A stretch of 63,700 nucleotides of DNA from positions 1-63,700 of the forward strand of contig NZ_VFAC01000025.1 in NCBI RefSeq assembly GCF_007644105.1, written 5' to 3'. This DNA comes from Elioraea rosea (GTDB lineage Bacteria; Pseudomonadota; Alphaproteobacteria; Acetobacterales; Acetobacteraceae). Positions 22,690 to 30,985 of this stretch are shown here, piece after piece. The notes under the pieces were generated by a model. It searched no databases. It was given only the letters and a program-made list of their open reading frames with translations, and was not told the origin of the DNA. Each line of letters begins with the position of its first letter. Within the stretch, counting starts at the first letter, position 1. A program made the position numbers and the translations under genes.

Positions 22690-23649
22690 ATGCAGCCGAC
22701 GGACCGCATCGCCAGGCGCCTGAAGCCGCGTGACCTGCACGTGCTGATGGTCGTCGGCGAGGAGGGCTCGATGGCCAAGGCGGCGGACAGGCTCGCCGTG
22801 TCTCGGCCGGTGGTCTCGAAGGTAGTCGCCTCGCTCGAGGCCACGCTCGGCGTGCGCCTGCTCGACCGGGTCGCGGACGGCGTCTCGCCGACCGCCTACG
22901 GCGCGGCGCTGATCCGCCACGGCCAGGCCGTGTTCGATGCGCTTCGCCAGGGCGTGGAGGAGATCGCCTTCCTGTCCGACCCCGGTGCCGGCCTCCTCCG
23001 CATAGGCTGTTCCGAGATCGCCGCGGCCGGCATCGTCGCCGCTGCGGTCGACGAGCTCTCCCAGCGCCATCCGCGCGCGCATCTGGAGCTCGAGCAGGGC
23101 AACCCCGACAACAGCCTGAGGCTGCTGCGTGAACGCCGCGTCGATCTCGTCGTGTCCCGCATCGTCGAGACGGGTCCCGACATCGCGATGGAGCCGCTGC
23201 TGAACGAGCAGCTCATGGTCGTCTCTGCGCCCGATGCCCCGTGGGCGCGGCGGCGGCGGGCGATCACGCTCGCCGACCTCGCCGATGCGCCGTGGATCCA
23301 GTCGCGCGCCGAGATCGCGCCGGGAGGGCCCACGCATGACGCCTTCGCCGCGCTGGGCATGGCGGTGCCGCCGATCCGGGTGATCAGCAACTCGCTCAAC
23401 CTCCGCTTCGGGCTGATCGAGACGGGCCGCTTCATCACCATGATCCACGACTCGGCGCTCAGGCTCGGCGCGCCCCGCGCGCGGCTCCGCGTCCTTCCCG
23501 TTGCGGTGCCGCCGTGGCGCTTTCCCACGGTCGTCGCGACGCTCAAGGGCCGTACGCTGCCGCCGCTTGCGTCGCTGTTCCTCGAGATCCTGCGCGGCGT
23601 CGTCCGCCGGCTCGAGACGCACCCCGGCCGCCCTGCCTCGGGTCGCTGA
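22690..23649 (+). CDS. LysR-family transcriptional regulator
   Basis: 319 residues. HTH at about 20-70 (LMVVGEEGSMAKAADRLAVSRPVVSKVVASLEATLG) followed by the periplasmic-binding-fold effector domain (LLRIGCSEIAAAGIV, ERRVDLVVSRI, GRFITMIHDSAL). It is divergent from a Bug-type binding protein and VOC gene, the usual arrangement for a regulator activating a carboxylate uptake or breakdown operon. ATG 22690 was chosen as the start directly before the HTH; the longer open frame overlaps the divergent gene. Confidence 0.9.
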   Translation: MQPTDRIARRLKPRDLHVLMVVGEEGSMAKAADRLAVSRPVVSKVVASLEATLGVRLLDRVADGVSPTAYGAALIRHGQAVFDALRQGVEEIAFLSDPGAGLLRIGCSEIAAAGIVAAAVDELSQRHPRAHLELEQGNPDNSLRLLRERRVDLVVSRIVETGPDIAMEPLLNEQLMVVSAPDAPWARRRRAITLADLADAPWIQSRAEIAPGGPTHDAFAALGMAVPPIRVISNSLNLRFGLIETGRFITMIHDSALRLGAPRARLRVLPVAVPPWRFPTVVATLKGRTLPPLASLFLEILRGVVRRLETHPGRPASGR

Positions 23650-23858
23650 CCACGGGCAGGGCACGACCCGGTTCCGCACTTTTTACGCCGATACGCGCGG
23701 CGACGAAACGAGTCGGGATGTTTTACAGTCTGTCCGACCGGCGCTTTGGTGCAGCCGCAAGACGCTGAACGGGCTCAGTTTCCTACAATGGCATGCAAAT
23801 TGCTTCCAGAATTCGAAGCTGCACAGTTGCTGAAATAGCGACTTCTGGGAGACAAAAA

Positions 23859-24644
23859 ATGCGGAACCTTCTGATGGCCGGCGCTGCCGTGGCCGCCCTC
23901 TCGCTCGGCGGGGTGGGAGTGGCCGAAGCAGCGCTGCTGTCGCTCGGCAACGGTGCGGGGATCGGCAACGGCGTCGCCGCCGCGCCGCAGTTCGGCTCTA
24001 TCCCGTCGGGCGGGTCTGGTGGCGGGAACACGAACGAGCTGTTGCCGCTGTTCGCGCCCCTGACGTCGGCCGGCCCAGGCTACGGCTACTACGGGGCGAC
24101 GATCGTCGGCACGGCGGGGGCGAGCTACCTCTACGAATTCTTCGGCGCAGAAGCGAGCAACCGAAACCAGTTCACCGTGCCCGGCGCGGGGACGTTCACC
24201 ACGAGCGGCAACACCGGCATTGGGCTCGACGGCATCAATCGCGCGTCGAGCCTCGGAGCCCCGCTGGCCTCGTTCAGCAGTGACAGCCTCGACTTCAAGT
24301 TCATCATCAACGGCGGCAATGGTGGGGTTTACGAGGTTCGCAACAACGCCGATGCGATCGTTCCGGGCGTCGGAAGCGGCAACGTGAACGACACGGTGGT
24401 GAACGCGCAGAACTTCTTCGCGACGTTCGACATCCTCAACGGCAATCCGCTGACGGCGCCGCAGTCAGGCGATGTCGTCTATCTCTGGCTCGATGATGGC
24501 AACCAGGTCGACGACAACCACGACGACCTGCTGGTCCGCATCACCGCGAGCACGACCTCCGTGCCCGAGCCCGCCACGCTCGGCCTGCTCGGCGCAGGCC
24601 TGCTCGGCCTCGGGTTCGCGGCGCGCCGGCGCAAATCTGCCTGA
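23859..24644 (+). CDS. PEP-CTERM sorting-domain exported protein
   Basis: 261 residues: signal peptide (MRNLLMAGAAVAALSLGGVG, cleavage near AEA-AL), a Gly/Asn-rich body, the acidic DDGNQVDDNHDDLLVRI motif that mirrors DNDYNDMVV in the protein at 5314-5949, and a PEP-CTERM tail with VPEP at 235-238 and RRRKSA. A GGGAGAC site precedes ATG 23859. The upstream 209 bp (23650-23858) is A+T-richer and presumably holds its promoter, though I cannot fix the boxes. A strong terminator follows. Confidence 0.88.
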   Translation: MRNLLMAGAAVAALSLGGVGVAEAALLSLGNGAGIGNGVAAAPQFGSIPSGGSGGGNTNELLPLFAPLTSAGPGYGYYGATIVGTAGASYLYEFFGAEASNRNQFTVPGAGTFTTSGNTGIGLDGINRASSLGAPLASFSSDSLDFKFIINGGNGGVYEVRNNADAIVPGVGSGNVNDTVVNAQNFFATFDILNGNPLTAPQSGDVVYLWLDDGNQVDDNHDDLLVRITASTTSVPEPATLGLLGAGLLGLGFAARRRKSA

Positions 24645-24667
24645 AGCCTGCGCGGGCTTCCGACGCG

Positions 24668-24696
24668 AAGGGCGGCCCTCGTGGCCGCCCTTTTCG
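24668..24696 (+). terminator. Rho-independent terminator
   Basis: AAGGGCGGCC and GGCCGCCCTT form a perfect 10-bp stem with a CTCGT loop, followed by TTTTCGTCTC. It ends the PEP-CTERM transcript and lies directly against the stop of the convergent DUF3253 gene. Confidence 0.85.
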
Positions 24697-24698
24697 TC

Positions 24699-24989
24699 TC
24701 AGGCGTCGGCTGAGGGCGGCGAGCCCTCGCTTACAGCGGCGAGGCGGATCACCCCACGGACCGGCTCGCCCGGCGGCAGCGGCTTGCCCTTCCGGAGGAT
24801 CGCGATCCGGCCGTCCCGCGCGAGCGCGAGCGCAGTCTCGCGCACGGGGTGCATCAGCAGGCGCCAGACCTTCTCGTCGTTCCCCGCGATCGCGCGCGCG
24901 ACCTCCGATGGGCAGATGCTCCTTCCCTCGCCGCGCGCGGCGGTGAGCGACAGGATCGTCCTCTCGATCTCGGAACGGTCCGCCCTCAT
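24699..24989 (-). CDS. DUF3253-like small protein
   Basis: 96 residues: SEIERTILSLTAARGEGRSICPSEVARAI, WRLLMHPVRETALALARDGRIAILRKGKPLPPGEPVRGVIRL. The RTIL...CPSEVAR...W..LM..VR..A..L...G.I...RKG pattern fits the DUF3253 winged-helix-like family, of unknown function. Its ATG lies in a 4-nt ATGA overlap with the photolyase stop, which fixes the start and shows co-expression with that DNA-repair gene. A DNA-binding role is conceivable. Confidence 0.8.
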   Translation of the reverse strand: MRADRSEIERTILSLTAARGEGRSICPSEVARAIAGNDEKVWRLLMHPVRETALALARDGRIAILRKGKPLPPGEPVRGVIRLAAVSEGSPPSADA

Positions 24990-26509
24990 TCGCCGAGCTC
25001 CAGCCGCGGCTGCGCGGGCGGCCGGCGGCTTCCCACCTGCCGCATGCCGGAGCGCCGGCTGCCGTGCCGGGCCTGAACCGCATCGGCCGCGGCGCGATAG
25101 GCCGGGCCATGACGCACGCCCCAGAGCCGCTCGCGCGCGGCCCGTGCCAGCGCCTCGTGATCGCCGATCGGTGCGGGGTAGCCCGCCGCGCCGCCTGCCC
25201 GCCAGGGCTCGAGCGCGAGCCGTCCGGGCAGGGCGCGAAGCTCGGGTACCCAGCGGCGGACGAAGGCGCCCTCGGGGTCCTGGTCGAAGCCCTGCTTCAC
25301 CGGGTTGTACATGCGGATCGTGTTCACTCCCGTCACGCCCGACTGCATCTGCACCTGGCTCCAGTGGATGCCGGGCTCGTAGTCGGTAAAGAGCCTGGCG
25401 AGATGCAGCCCCACCGCGCGCCAGTCGAGCCCGAGGTGCATCGCGGCGACGGAGACGAGCATGGCGCGGGCGCGGAAGTTGAGCCACCCCGTCTCCACGA
25501 GGCAGCGCATGCAGGCATCGAGGAAGGGCCAGCCCGTGCGCCCCGCCGCCCAGGCCTCGAAGACCGGCTCGCCGGGGCCGGCGCCACCGATGCCGGCATA
25601 GGCAGGGTGCATCGCGCTGCGTTCGATCGCCGGCTCGGTTTCGATCTTCTGGATGAAGTGGCAGTGCCAGGCGAGCCGCGTGAGGAAGCTGTCGATGCCT
25701 TCGGCAAGCCCGCCCGATTCACCGTCACGCGCCCGCCGCGCCGCCTGCGCCGCCTCGCGCACCGAGAGCGTTCCGGCGGCGAGATGCGGCGAGAGGCGCG
25801 AGCATGAAGCCCAGCCGGCCAGCGGCGAGGACATCGCGCGGCGATAGGGCAGCGCACGGTCCGCCAGGAACGACCACAGAAGCGCCTCCGCCGCGCGCCT
25901 GCCGCCGCGCTGCCGCCCCGGGCATGGGTCGGGCGCGAGGCCGAGTGCCTGGGGATGCGGGATCGTGCCCGGGTCGAGGCCGAGCGGGGCGAGCGTGGCC
26001 GGGGCCGGCAGGACGGGCGCGCGGGTGAACCGCTCCCACCGGGCCGCCCAGCCGTCCCGGCTCGGCAGGGCGCGGATCGCGCCGTTCTGGCGATGCTCGT
26101 GGAACGGGATGGCGGCCTCGCGCGCCCAGGCCCGCACCGCGCGGTCGCGCGCGAAGTCCCGCTCTCCCGTACTTTCCTGGTGCGCATGGATGGCGCGGAC
26201 CGGCATCGCCTCGGCGAGCGCGCTGAGGACGGCGAGGGGCTCGCCCGCGCGCACGACGAGGGGCTGGCCGAGGACGGCGAGATCGGCGCAAAGCTCCGCC
26301 GCGCTTTCGGCCTGGAAAAGATACTGCCGCGCCGAGGCCTCCTCCGCCGCCCAGAGCCCCGGCTCGACGATCCAGAGCGGCAGCACAGGCCCGGCCGCGG
26401 CGGCGGCAGCGAGGGGAGCGTGGTCGGCGACCCTGAGGTCGCGCTTGAACCAGACGATGCTGAGCCCGGGCATGGCCTGGAGATGGGCCTTGCCCGCCCG
26501 CTCCGCCAT
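24986..26509 (-). CDS. Deoxyribodipyrimidine photolyase / cryptochrome family
   Basis: 507 residues. N-terminal antenna domain with IVWFKRDLRVADH and a C-terminal FAD-binding domain: FLTRLAWHCHFIQKIE, TGWPFLDACMRCLVETGWLNFRARAMLVS, LHLARLFTDYEPGIHWSQVQMQSG, NTIRMYNP. This is the light-dependent CPD-repair family; cryptochrome function cannot be excluded. The start at 26509 overlaps the upstream stop (TGATG); an internal Met at residue 13 directly before the first strand is an alternative. It is the middle gene of a three-gene overlapping operon. Confidence 0.92.
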   Translation of the reverse strand: MAERAGKAHLQAMPGLSIVWFKRDLRVADHAPLAAAAAAGPVLPLWIVEPGLWAAEEASARQYLFQAESAAELCADLAVLGQPLVVRAGEPLAVLSALAEAMPVRAIHAHQESTGERDFARDRAVRAWAREAAIPFHEHRQNGAIRALPSRDGWAARWERFTRAPVLPAPATLAPLGLDPGTIPHPQALGLAPDPCPGRQRGGRRAAEALLWSFLADRALPYRRAMSSPLAGWASCSRLSPHLAAGTLSVREAAQAARRARDGESGGLAEGIDSFLTRLAWHCHFIQKIETEPAIERSAMHPAYAGIGGAGPGEPVFEAWAAGRTGWPFLDACMRCLVETGWLNFRARAMLVSVAAMHLGLDWRAVGLHLARLFTDYEPGIHWSQVQMQSGVTGVNTIRMYNPVKQGFDQDPEGAFVRRWVPELRALPGRLALEPWRAGGAAGYPAPIGDHEALARAARERLWGVRHGPAYRAAADAVQARHGSRRSGMRQVGSRRPPAQPRLELGE

Positions 26510-27162
26510 CAGCGGCGGAGCATGCGCTCGAGCTGCTCGAGGAAGGAGGATGTCGCGCTCGGCGCCGGAGGGCGTGGCGGCTGGCCCGAGGCGCGTTCGC
26601 GAAGGAGCGCGATCGCCCGCGACGTCTCGCCAAGGTCGAGCGCGAGAATGTCGTCCGACCCGCCGCCGGTCACCGCCCGGGCCGGGGCCTTCAGCCGCAG
26701 GAGCACCCGCCGTGCCTCGGGCAGAAGCGCGGCGGCCCGCGCCGAGGTCTCGCCGGGCTCGGGCGCGCAGATCGCATCGCGGCCCTCGAGCGTGCAGGGC
26801 ATCACCATCGCCGGTTCGGAATCGAGCCGCAGCTCGACCGTACCGCCCACCGCGAGCGCCCCGCGCTGCGGGTCTGACAGGGATAGGGCGCGTGCCGTCA
26901 CGGCCGGCAGGGCCTGGCCGTCGCGCAGAACGATCTCGAAGGCGACGCCGACGCTCGAGGCACGCTGCAGGTCGGGCAGCTCGAGCCAGAGGCGGTGGCG
27001 CAGCGTGCAGTCGCTCCGGTCTGTCATCGGGTCTGTCCGGCAGGTCATCACCCAGGGTCCGACCTGCTCGTCGCTCATCGCGGGCGTCACCACCCGCGCC
27101 TGGCCCAACGCCTCGCCACCGGCGAAGGCAACCACCACGGCCAGAGCCATCATTCCGCGCAT
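26509..27162 (-). CDS. Secreted protein of unknown function, possibly IalB-like
   Basis: 217 residues with a signal peptide (MALAVVVAFAGGEALG-QA). The mature part contains GPWVMTCRTDPMTDRSDCTLRHRLWLE, which recalls the Cys-containing start of invasion-associated-locus-B-type proteins, then a beta-rich region with a second Cys pair (VMPCTLEGRDAICAP) and a Ser-rich C-terminus (EQLERMLRR). The IalB relation is a weak impression. GGAAGGGTG precedes the start. It is the first gene of the operon with the photolyase and is divergent from an aldo/keto reductase gene. Confidence 0.75.
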   Translation of the reverse strand: MRGMMALAVVVAFAGGEALGQARVVTPAMSDEQVGPWVMTCRTDPMTDRSDCTLRHRLWLELPDLQRASSVGVAFEIVLRDGQALPAVTARALSLSDPQRGALAVGGTVELRLDSEPAMVMPCTLEGRDAICAPEPGETSARAAALLPEARRVLLRLKAPARAVTGGGSDDILALDLGETSRAIALLRERASGQPPRPPAPSATSSFLEQLERMLRR

Positions 27163-27231
27163 CGTTCGTTCACCCTTCCCGCAAGGCGACGGTTCGACGC
27201 ACCATATAGCCGCTGGGAGGGAGGATCGCAC

Positions 27232-28068
27232 ATGAGGAGGGTCAAGCTTCCGGATGGCACGGAGGTTCCCGCGCTCGGCCAGGGCACCTGGAAGATGGGC
27301 GAGGACCGTGCCGCGCGGAAGCAGGAGGTGGCGGCGCTGAGGCTCGGCCTCGATCTCGGCCTCACGCTGATCGACACCGCGGAGATGTACGCAGAGGGCG
27401 GTGCCGAGGAGGTGGTGGCAGAGGCGCTCGCCGGGCAGCGCGACCGCGCCTTCATCGTCTCCAAGGTCTATCCGCACAACGCCTCGCGCCGCGGTGTCGT
27501 GGCCGCCGCGCAGCGGTCTCTCAAGCGGCTCCGCACCGATCGGATCGACCTCTATCTGCTGCATTGGCGCGGTGGCGAGCCGCTCGAGGAGACCGTCGCC
27601 GGGTTCGAGGCGCTGCGTGCGTCGGGAAGCATCCTGCGCTGGGGCGTGTCCAACCTCGACACCGACGACATGGAGGAATTGTTCTCCTTCCCCGCCGGCC
27701 GGGCCTGCGCGACCGACCAGGTGCTCTACAACCCCGAAGCGCGCGGCATCGAGTTCGACCTGCTTCCCTGGTGCACCGAGCGCGGCATGCCTGTGATGGC
27801 ATACTCTCCGGTCGGGCAGGGGGGGCGGCTGCTGCGCAGCGCCGCGCTGAAGGCGGGCGCGGCACGGCATGGGGTGAGCACCGCGCAGGTCGCTCTGGCC
27901 TGGGCTCTGCGGCACCGCGGCATGATCGCGATCCCGAAGGCGGCGGACGAGGCGCATGTGCGCGACAACGCCGCGGCCGCCACCCTCACGCTGACGGACG
28001 AGGATCTCGCGGCGATCGACGCGGCCTTTCCGCCGCCCTCGCGCAAGCGACCGCTTGCGATGATCTGA
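27232..28068 (+). CDS. Aldo/keto reductase
   Basis: 278 residues with the full catalytic tetrad D48, Y53 (LIDTAEMY), K78 (IVSKVYP) and H111 (LLHWRG), and a C-terminal coenzyme-binding IPKAADEAHVRDN. It would reduce aldehydes or ketones with NADPH in the cytoplasm. The length and GTWKMGED start are typical of bacterial prostaglandin-synthase-like AKRs. GGGAGGGAGG precedes ATG 27232. Divergent from the photolyase operon with 69 bp between. Confidence 0.92.
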   Translation: MRRVKLPDGTEVPALGQGTWKMGEDRAARKQEVAALRLGLDLGLTLIDTAEMYAEGGAEEVVAEALAGQRDRAFIVSKVYPHNASRRGVVAAAQRSLKRLRTDRIDLYLLHWRGGEPLEETVAGFEALRASGSILRWGVSNLDTDDMEELFSFPAGRACATDQVLYNPEARGIEFDLLPWCTERGMPVMAYSPVGQGGRLLRSAALKAGAARHGVSTAQVALAWALRHRGMIAIPKAADEAHVRDNAAAATLTLTDEDLAAIDAAFPPPSRKRPLAMI

Positions 28069-28080
28069 CGGTCGCGGGCA

Positions 28081-29256
28081 TCACGGCCAGAGGCCACGCT
28101 CCTCCAGCACCTTGAGGATGAGCGCGGCGCCGACCTGCTTCGAGACCTTCTCCGGATCGTACACGTGGTCGGCGACGAAGCGGCCCTTGGTGTAGAGGTT
28201 CGAGAAGCTCCAGAGATAGGGCGAGCGCATGCCCTTCGGCCGGTAGCCGAAGCCGTTGAAGCTCTCGAGCGCATGGAGCACCTGCGGCAGCGACCAGTCC
28301 GTGATGCCCTTGAACTTGAACCGCACGGCATCGAGCGCGCTCTCCTCCCACGTGCCTGTGCTCGTCCAGCCCGGTGGGCGGCCGGCCGGCACGCGCGTCG
28401 TCGGGGCGCCGAGGCTGTCGCCGTTGTGCAGGTGCTTGAAGAAGTCGTAGCCGCATTCGAGCCCATGCATGATACCGATGAGCTGCCAGGGCACCCCGCC
28501 GCTGCGGCGGCTGACCGCCTCGTACCGGGCGCGGCCCTGCAGCATCCTGTCGGTCGCCGCCTCCACCTCCTTGCGCTTCTCGGGGCGGATGCGGCAGGCG
28601 GCCCAGCACAGCCTGTAGTCCTCGGCGAGCTGCGCGAGCGTGTTGCCGCGCACCAGCGGCGGAAGCGAATCGGGCGCTGGTTCCGATGTGGCTGGCGCCG
28701 ACGGTTTCGGGACGTCCGCCTCCGTCCGCGCCGCTGCGGCCGGGGCGGCAACGGGTTCAGCCGCGACAGGATCTTTGGCGGCAGGCGGAGGTGTGGCGAC
28801 GACGGCGCCGGTATCCCCAGCCGGTGCTGAGGAAGGCGCCACTTCCGGTGCGTCCCCTCGGCTTGGCGCGGCCGCGGCAGGCAGCGTCGCGTCCTGCACC
28901 GCCGGCGGCTCGTCCTCTTCGACGGCCGGGAATTCCTGCGACGCGAAGGCTGCGCTCGCCGCGTCGGCCCGCTTCACCACGCGGTCGGCCGCGCCCTTGA
29001 ACGCTCTCTGGATCAGCGGGTCGAAGGGGTTCACCCGCGCGGTGGCGAGCAGCGCCTCGAGCCGGCTGCTCGCTGCATCGACCGCCCTCGCAGCCTCGCG
29101 CGCATTGAGCACGGCGAGCACGTCGAGCTGGTCCTCGATCGCCTCGATCTGCCTGGAGAGTTCCTGGCGCAACGCGGGGTCGGTCGCGCTCCTCCGCTGC
29201 GCGACGAGCGCCTCGCTCATGGCGTTCAGCGTCGTGCGTGGATCCTCGCCGCTCAT
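28081..29256 (-). CDS. Protein with Ala/Pro-rich linker and C-terminal lysozyme-like domain
   Basis: 391 residues. N-terminal helical part (1-110, DPALRQELSRQIEAIEDQLDVL), a low-complexity Ala/Pro linker (about 115-220) and a C-terminal domain: GGVPWQLIGIMHGLECGYDFFKHLHNGDSL, TWEESALDAV, SFNGFGYRPKGMRSPYLWSFSNLYTKGRFVADH, SKQVGAALILKVL. I recall this last domain as a lysozyme-like family; the E in HGLECGYDF is the probable catalytic acid. No signal peptide is visible, odd for a peptidoglycan hydrolase. The start overlaps the lipoprotein stop (ATGA). Confidence 0.72.
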   Translation of the reverse strand: MSGEDPRTTLNAMSEALVAQRRSATDPALRQELSRQIEAIEDQLDVLAVLNAREAARAVDAASSRLEALLATARVNPFDPLIQRAFKGAADRVVKRADAASAAFASQEFPAVEEDEPPAVQDATLPAAAAPSRGDAPEVAPSSAPAGDTGAVVATPPPAAKDPVAAEPVAAPAAAARTEADVPKPSAPATSEPAPDSLPPLVRGNTLAQLAEDYRLCWAACRIRPEKRKEVEAATDRMLQGRARYEAVSRRSGGVPWQLIGIMHGLECGYDFFKHLHNGDSLGAPTTRVPAGRPPGWTSTGTWEESALDAVRFKFKGITDWSLPQVLHALESFNGFGYRPKGMRSPYLWSFSNLYTKGRFVADHVYDPEKVSKQVGAALILKVLEERGLWP

Positions 29257-30155
29257 GGTGTCCTCCCCGCCTTGAGGATCGCGATCGCGCCCTCCGCGGC
29301 ACGGGCCTGGATGAGCGCGCTGTCGGCCGAAGCAGAGAGCGAGGCAAGCGTCGGCGGCGAGCCGGGATTGCGCACCGCTGCGGCAAGCGCGGTCAGCGTC
29401 TGCGCGAGCTTGTCGAGCAGCACGACATAGTCGGCGACGAGCACCTGCGCCTCTGCCATCTGCACGAAGGCGGCGCGCCGCGCGGCGTCGTTGTCGGCAA
29501 GCGTGGTGCGCACCGCGCGCATCGGCTCGCGCGTGAGCGTCTCGTACGCGGCGGTCGAGGCCGCCTGCATCGCGGCGATCTGCTCGCGCACGATGGGCTC
29601 TCCCTCGAGCACGAGCCGGCGCAGCTCCTCGCCATTCTGCGCCCGTCCCCACCCGTCGATCAGCGGGCCGAGCTGCCTGGCGAGCGCCGCGAGGGGCAGC
29701 GCCGCGCCACCGGTCGCGACCGTGATCAGCCCGGCGACGGAGCCGGCGAGCGCGTTGATCTGGCCCTTCGCCTCCTCGACGGGCCTGCCCTCCGCGAGCA
29801 TGACGAGCAGCTTGAAGTAGTCACCCACAAGGCCCATGCCGCGCCGAAGCGACGCCGTCAGCACGGGGTCGCCGACCGAGGAGAAATAGGCGGCGCTGGT
29901 GGGGTCGAACACCGTTGGCACGACGATGTCGCCGTCGCGCGGGGCACCTGTCGCGGCGAGCGTTCGCAGGTACGTGCGCCGCTCCGCAACCGAGAGATTG
30001 GCAAGCATCGCATCGCTGCGCCCGGCCACCGCCTCGTAGGCGGCATTCGCGCGCTGCACCTGCTCGCGCGGGATCGAGGGCCCGCACGCGGCAAGCGCGA
30101 GCAGGAGCCACAGCACCAGGCGGGCAGGCGAAAGGGGACGGGGCAAGGCAAACAT
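29253..30155 (-). CDS. Putative lipoprotein paired with the lysozyme-like protein
   Basis: 300 residues with a lipoprotein signal: hydrophobic LVLWLLLALAAC with the lipobox LAAC at about 21-24. The mature part is almost wholly alpha-helical with Ala-rich heptads (VGDYFKLLVMLAEGRPVEEAKGQINALAGSVAGL and a long C-terminal helix). No catalytic motif is visible. The overlap of its stop with the next ATG shows it is made together with the lysozyme-like protein, so it may be an immunity, anchoring or structural partner, but that is inference. Confidence 0.75.
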   Translation of the reverse strand: MFALPRPLSPARLVLWLLLALAACGPSIPREQVQRANAAYEAVAGRSDAMLANLSVAERRTYLRTLAATGAPRDGDIVVPTVFDPTSAAYFSSVGDPVLTASLRRGMGLVGDYFKLLVMLAEGRPVEEAKGQINALAGSVAGLITVATGGAALPLAALARQLGPLIDGWGRAQNGEELRRLVLEGEPIVREQIAAMQAASTAAYETLTREPMRAVRTTLADNDAARRAAFVQMAEAQVLVADYVVLLDKLAQTLTALAAAVRNPGSPPTLASLSASADSALIQARAAEGAIAILKAGRTP

Positions 30156-30267
30156 CGCGGATCTCGGCCCTTGAGGGGCGGCCCGGTCTGACCGTCACGA
30201 TCGCAGAATAGTCACCGCGTTACTGTTTTGCAATCGGAATGTTCTGGGCGGGCGTCGTGCAACGGCG

Positions 30268-30297
30268 GAGGGCGGCGGGGTCCCCCTCGCCGCCCTC
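30268..30297 (-). terminator. Hairpin downstream of the redoxin gene
   Basis: GAGGGCGGCG (30268-30277) pairs with CGCCGCCCTC (30288-30297), a perfect 10-bp stem with a 10-nt loop. It lies 39 bp past the stop of the minus-strand redoxin gene. The tail is not T-rich. Confidence 0.5.
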
Positions 30298-30335
30298 GCG
30301 CGTGCCGATCGAAAGCCCCGTGCTGGGCCGGCGCG

Positions 30336-30962
30336 TCAGGCGCCGAAATACTTGATCACGCAGCCATAGGGCTGCGTCACCGCCTGCGCGGGCGCCCTTC
30401 CCTCGGCGATGGCGAGCATCGCGTCGCGGAGGAAGGGCTCGGCGCGCGGCACGTCCTCGACGCGGGTGGAGCGGATGCTGTCGATGCCGCCCATGTAGCG
30501 GAGGATGCCCGCGCCATCGATGACGAACATGTGCGGCGTCACCGTCGCTGCGTAGGCACGGGCGGCCACGCTCTGAGGGTCGAGCAGGACGGCGGCGGGG
30601 GTCGCGTTCCGGCTCTCGGTGAGCTCGCGCGCCTGCCCGCCGGTAACGTGGCCCTGCTCACCCTCGGGCGACGAAGCGATCGACAGCCACACAACGCCCC
30701 GCTCCTTCGCGAGCGCCTGCAGCGCCTGCATGTTGCCGCTGGTGTAGTGCTTCCGCACGAACGGGCAGTCATGGTTCGTCCACTCGAGCACGACGGCCTT
30801 GCCGCGGAACTCGGCGAGGCGGCGGATGGTTCCGTCCTGGTCGGGCAGGGCGAAGTCGGGCGCCGGCGCGCCGAGGCTCGGCGCAGCGAGGGCCTCGCGC
30901 GGCGCGGCGGCAACCAGCGCGAGGCCGGCGGCAAGAGTCGTGCGTCGTGTCAGAAGGCGCAT
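30336..30962 (-). CDS. Exported redoxin (AhpC/TSA-like thioredoxin-fold protein)
   Basis: 208 residues with a signal sequence containing RR (MRLLTRRTTLAAGLALVAAA). Thioredoxin-fold core: APDFALPDQDG, VVLEWTNHDCPFVRKHY with a single reactive Cys (C66) in place of a CxxC, and a second Cys near the C-terminus (YGCVIKYFGA). This DCPFV subfamily resembles peroxiredoxins. It lies 23 bp after dsbD on the same strand, so its likely electron source is the periplasmic thiol pathway powered by DsbD. Confidence 0.85.
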   Translation of the reverse strand: MRLLTRRTTLAAGLALVAAAPREALAAPSLGAPAPDFALPDQDGTIRRLAEFRGKAVVLEWTNHDCPFVRKHYTSGNMQALQALAKERGVVWLSIASSPEGEQGHVTGGQARELTESRNATPAAVLLDPQSVAARAYAATVTPHMFVIDGAGILRYMGGIDSIRSTRVEDVPRAEPFLRDAMLAIAEGRAPAQAVTQPYGCVIKYFGA

Positions 30963-30985
30963 GATCTTGTCTCCTCGTATGGATG

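Noticed and set aside
21136-23679. 847-codon minus-strand open frame across the VOC, Bug and LysR genes
   Set aside because: Low-complexity Arg-rich translation; the real genes in other frames have clear motifs.
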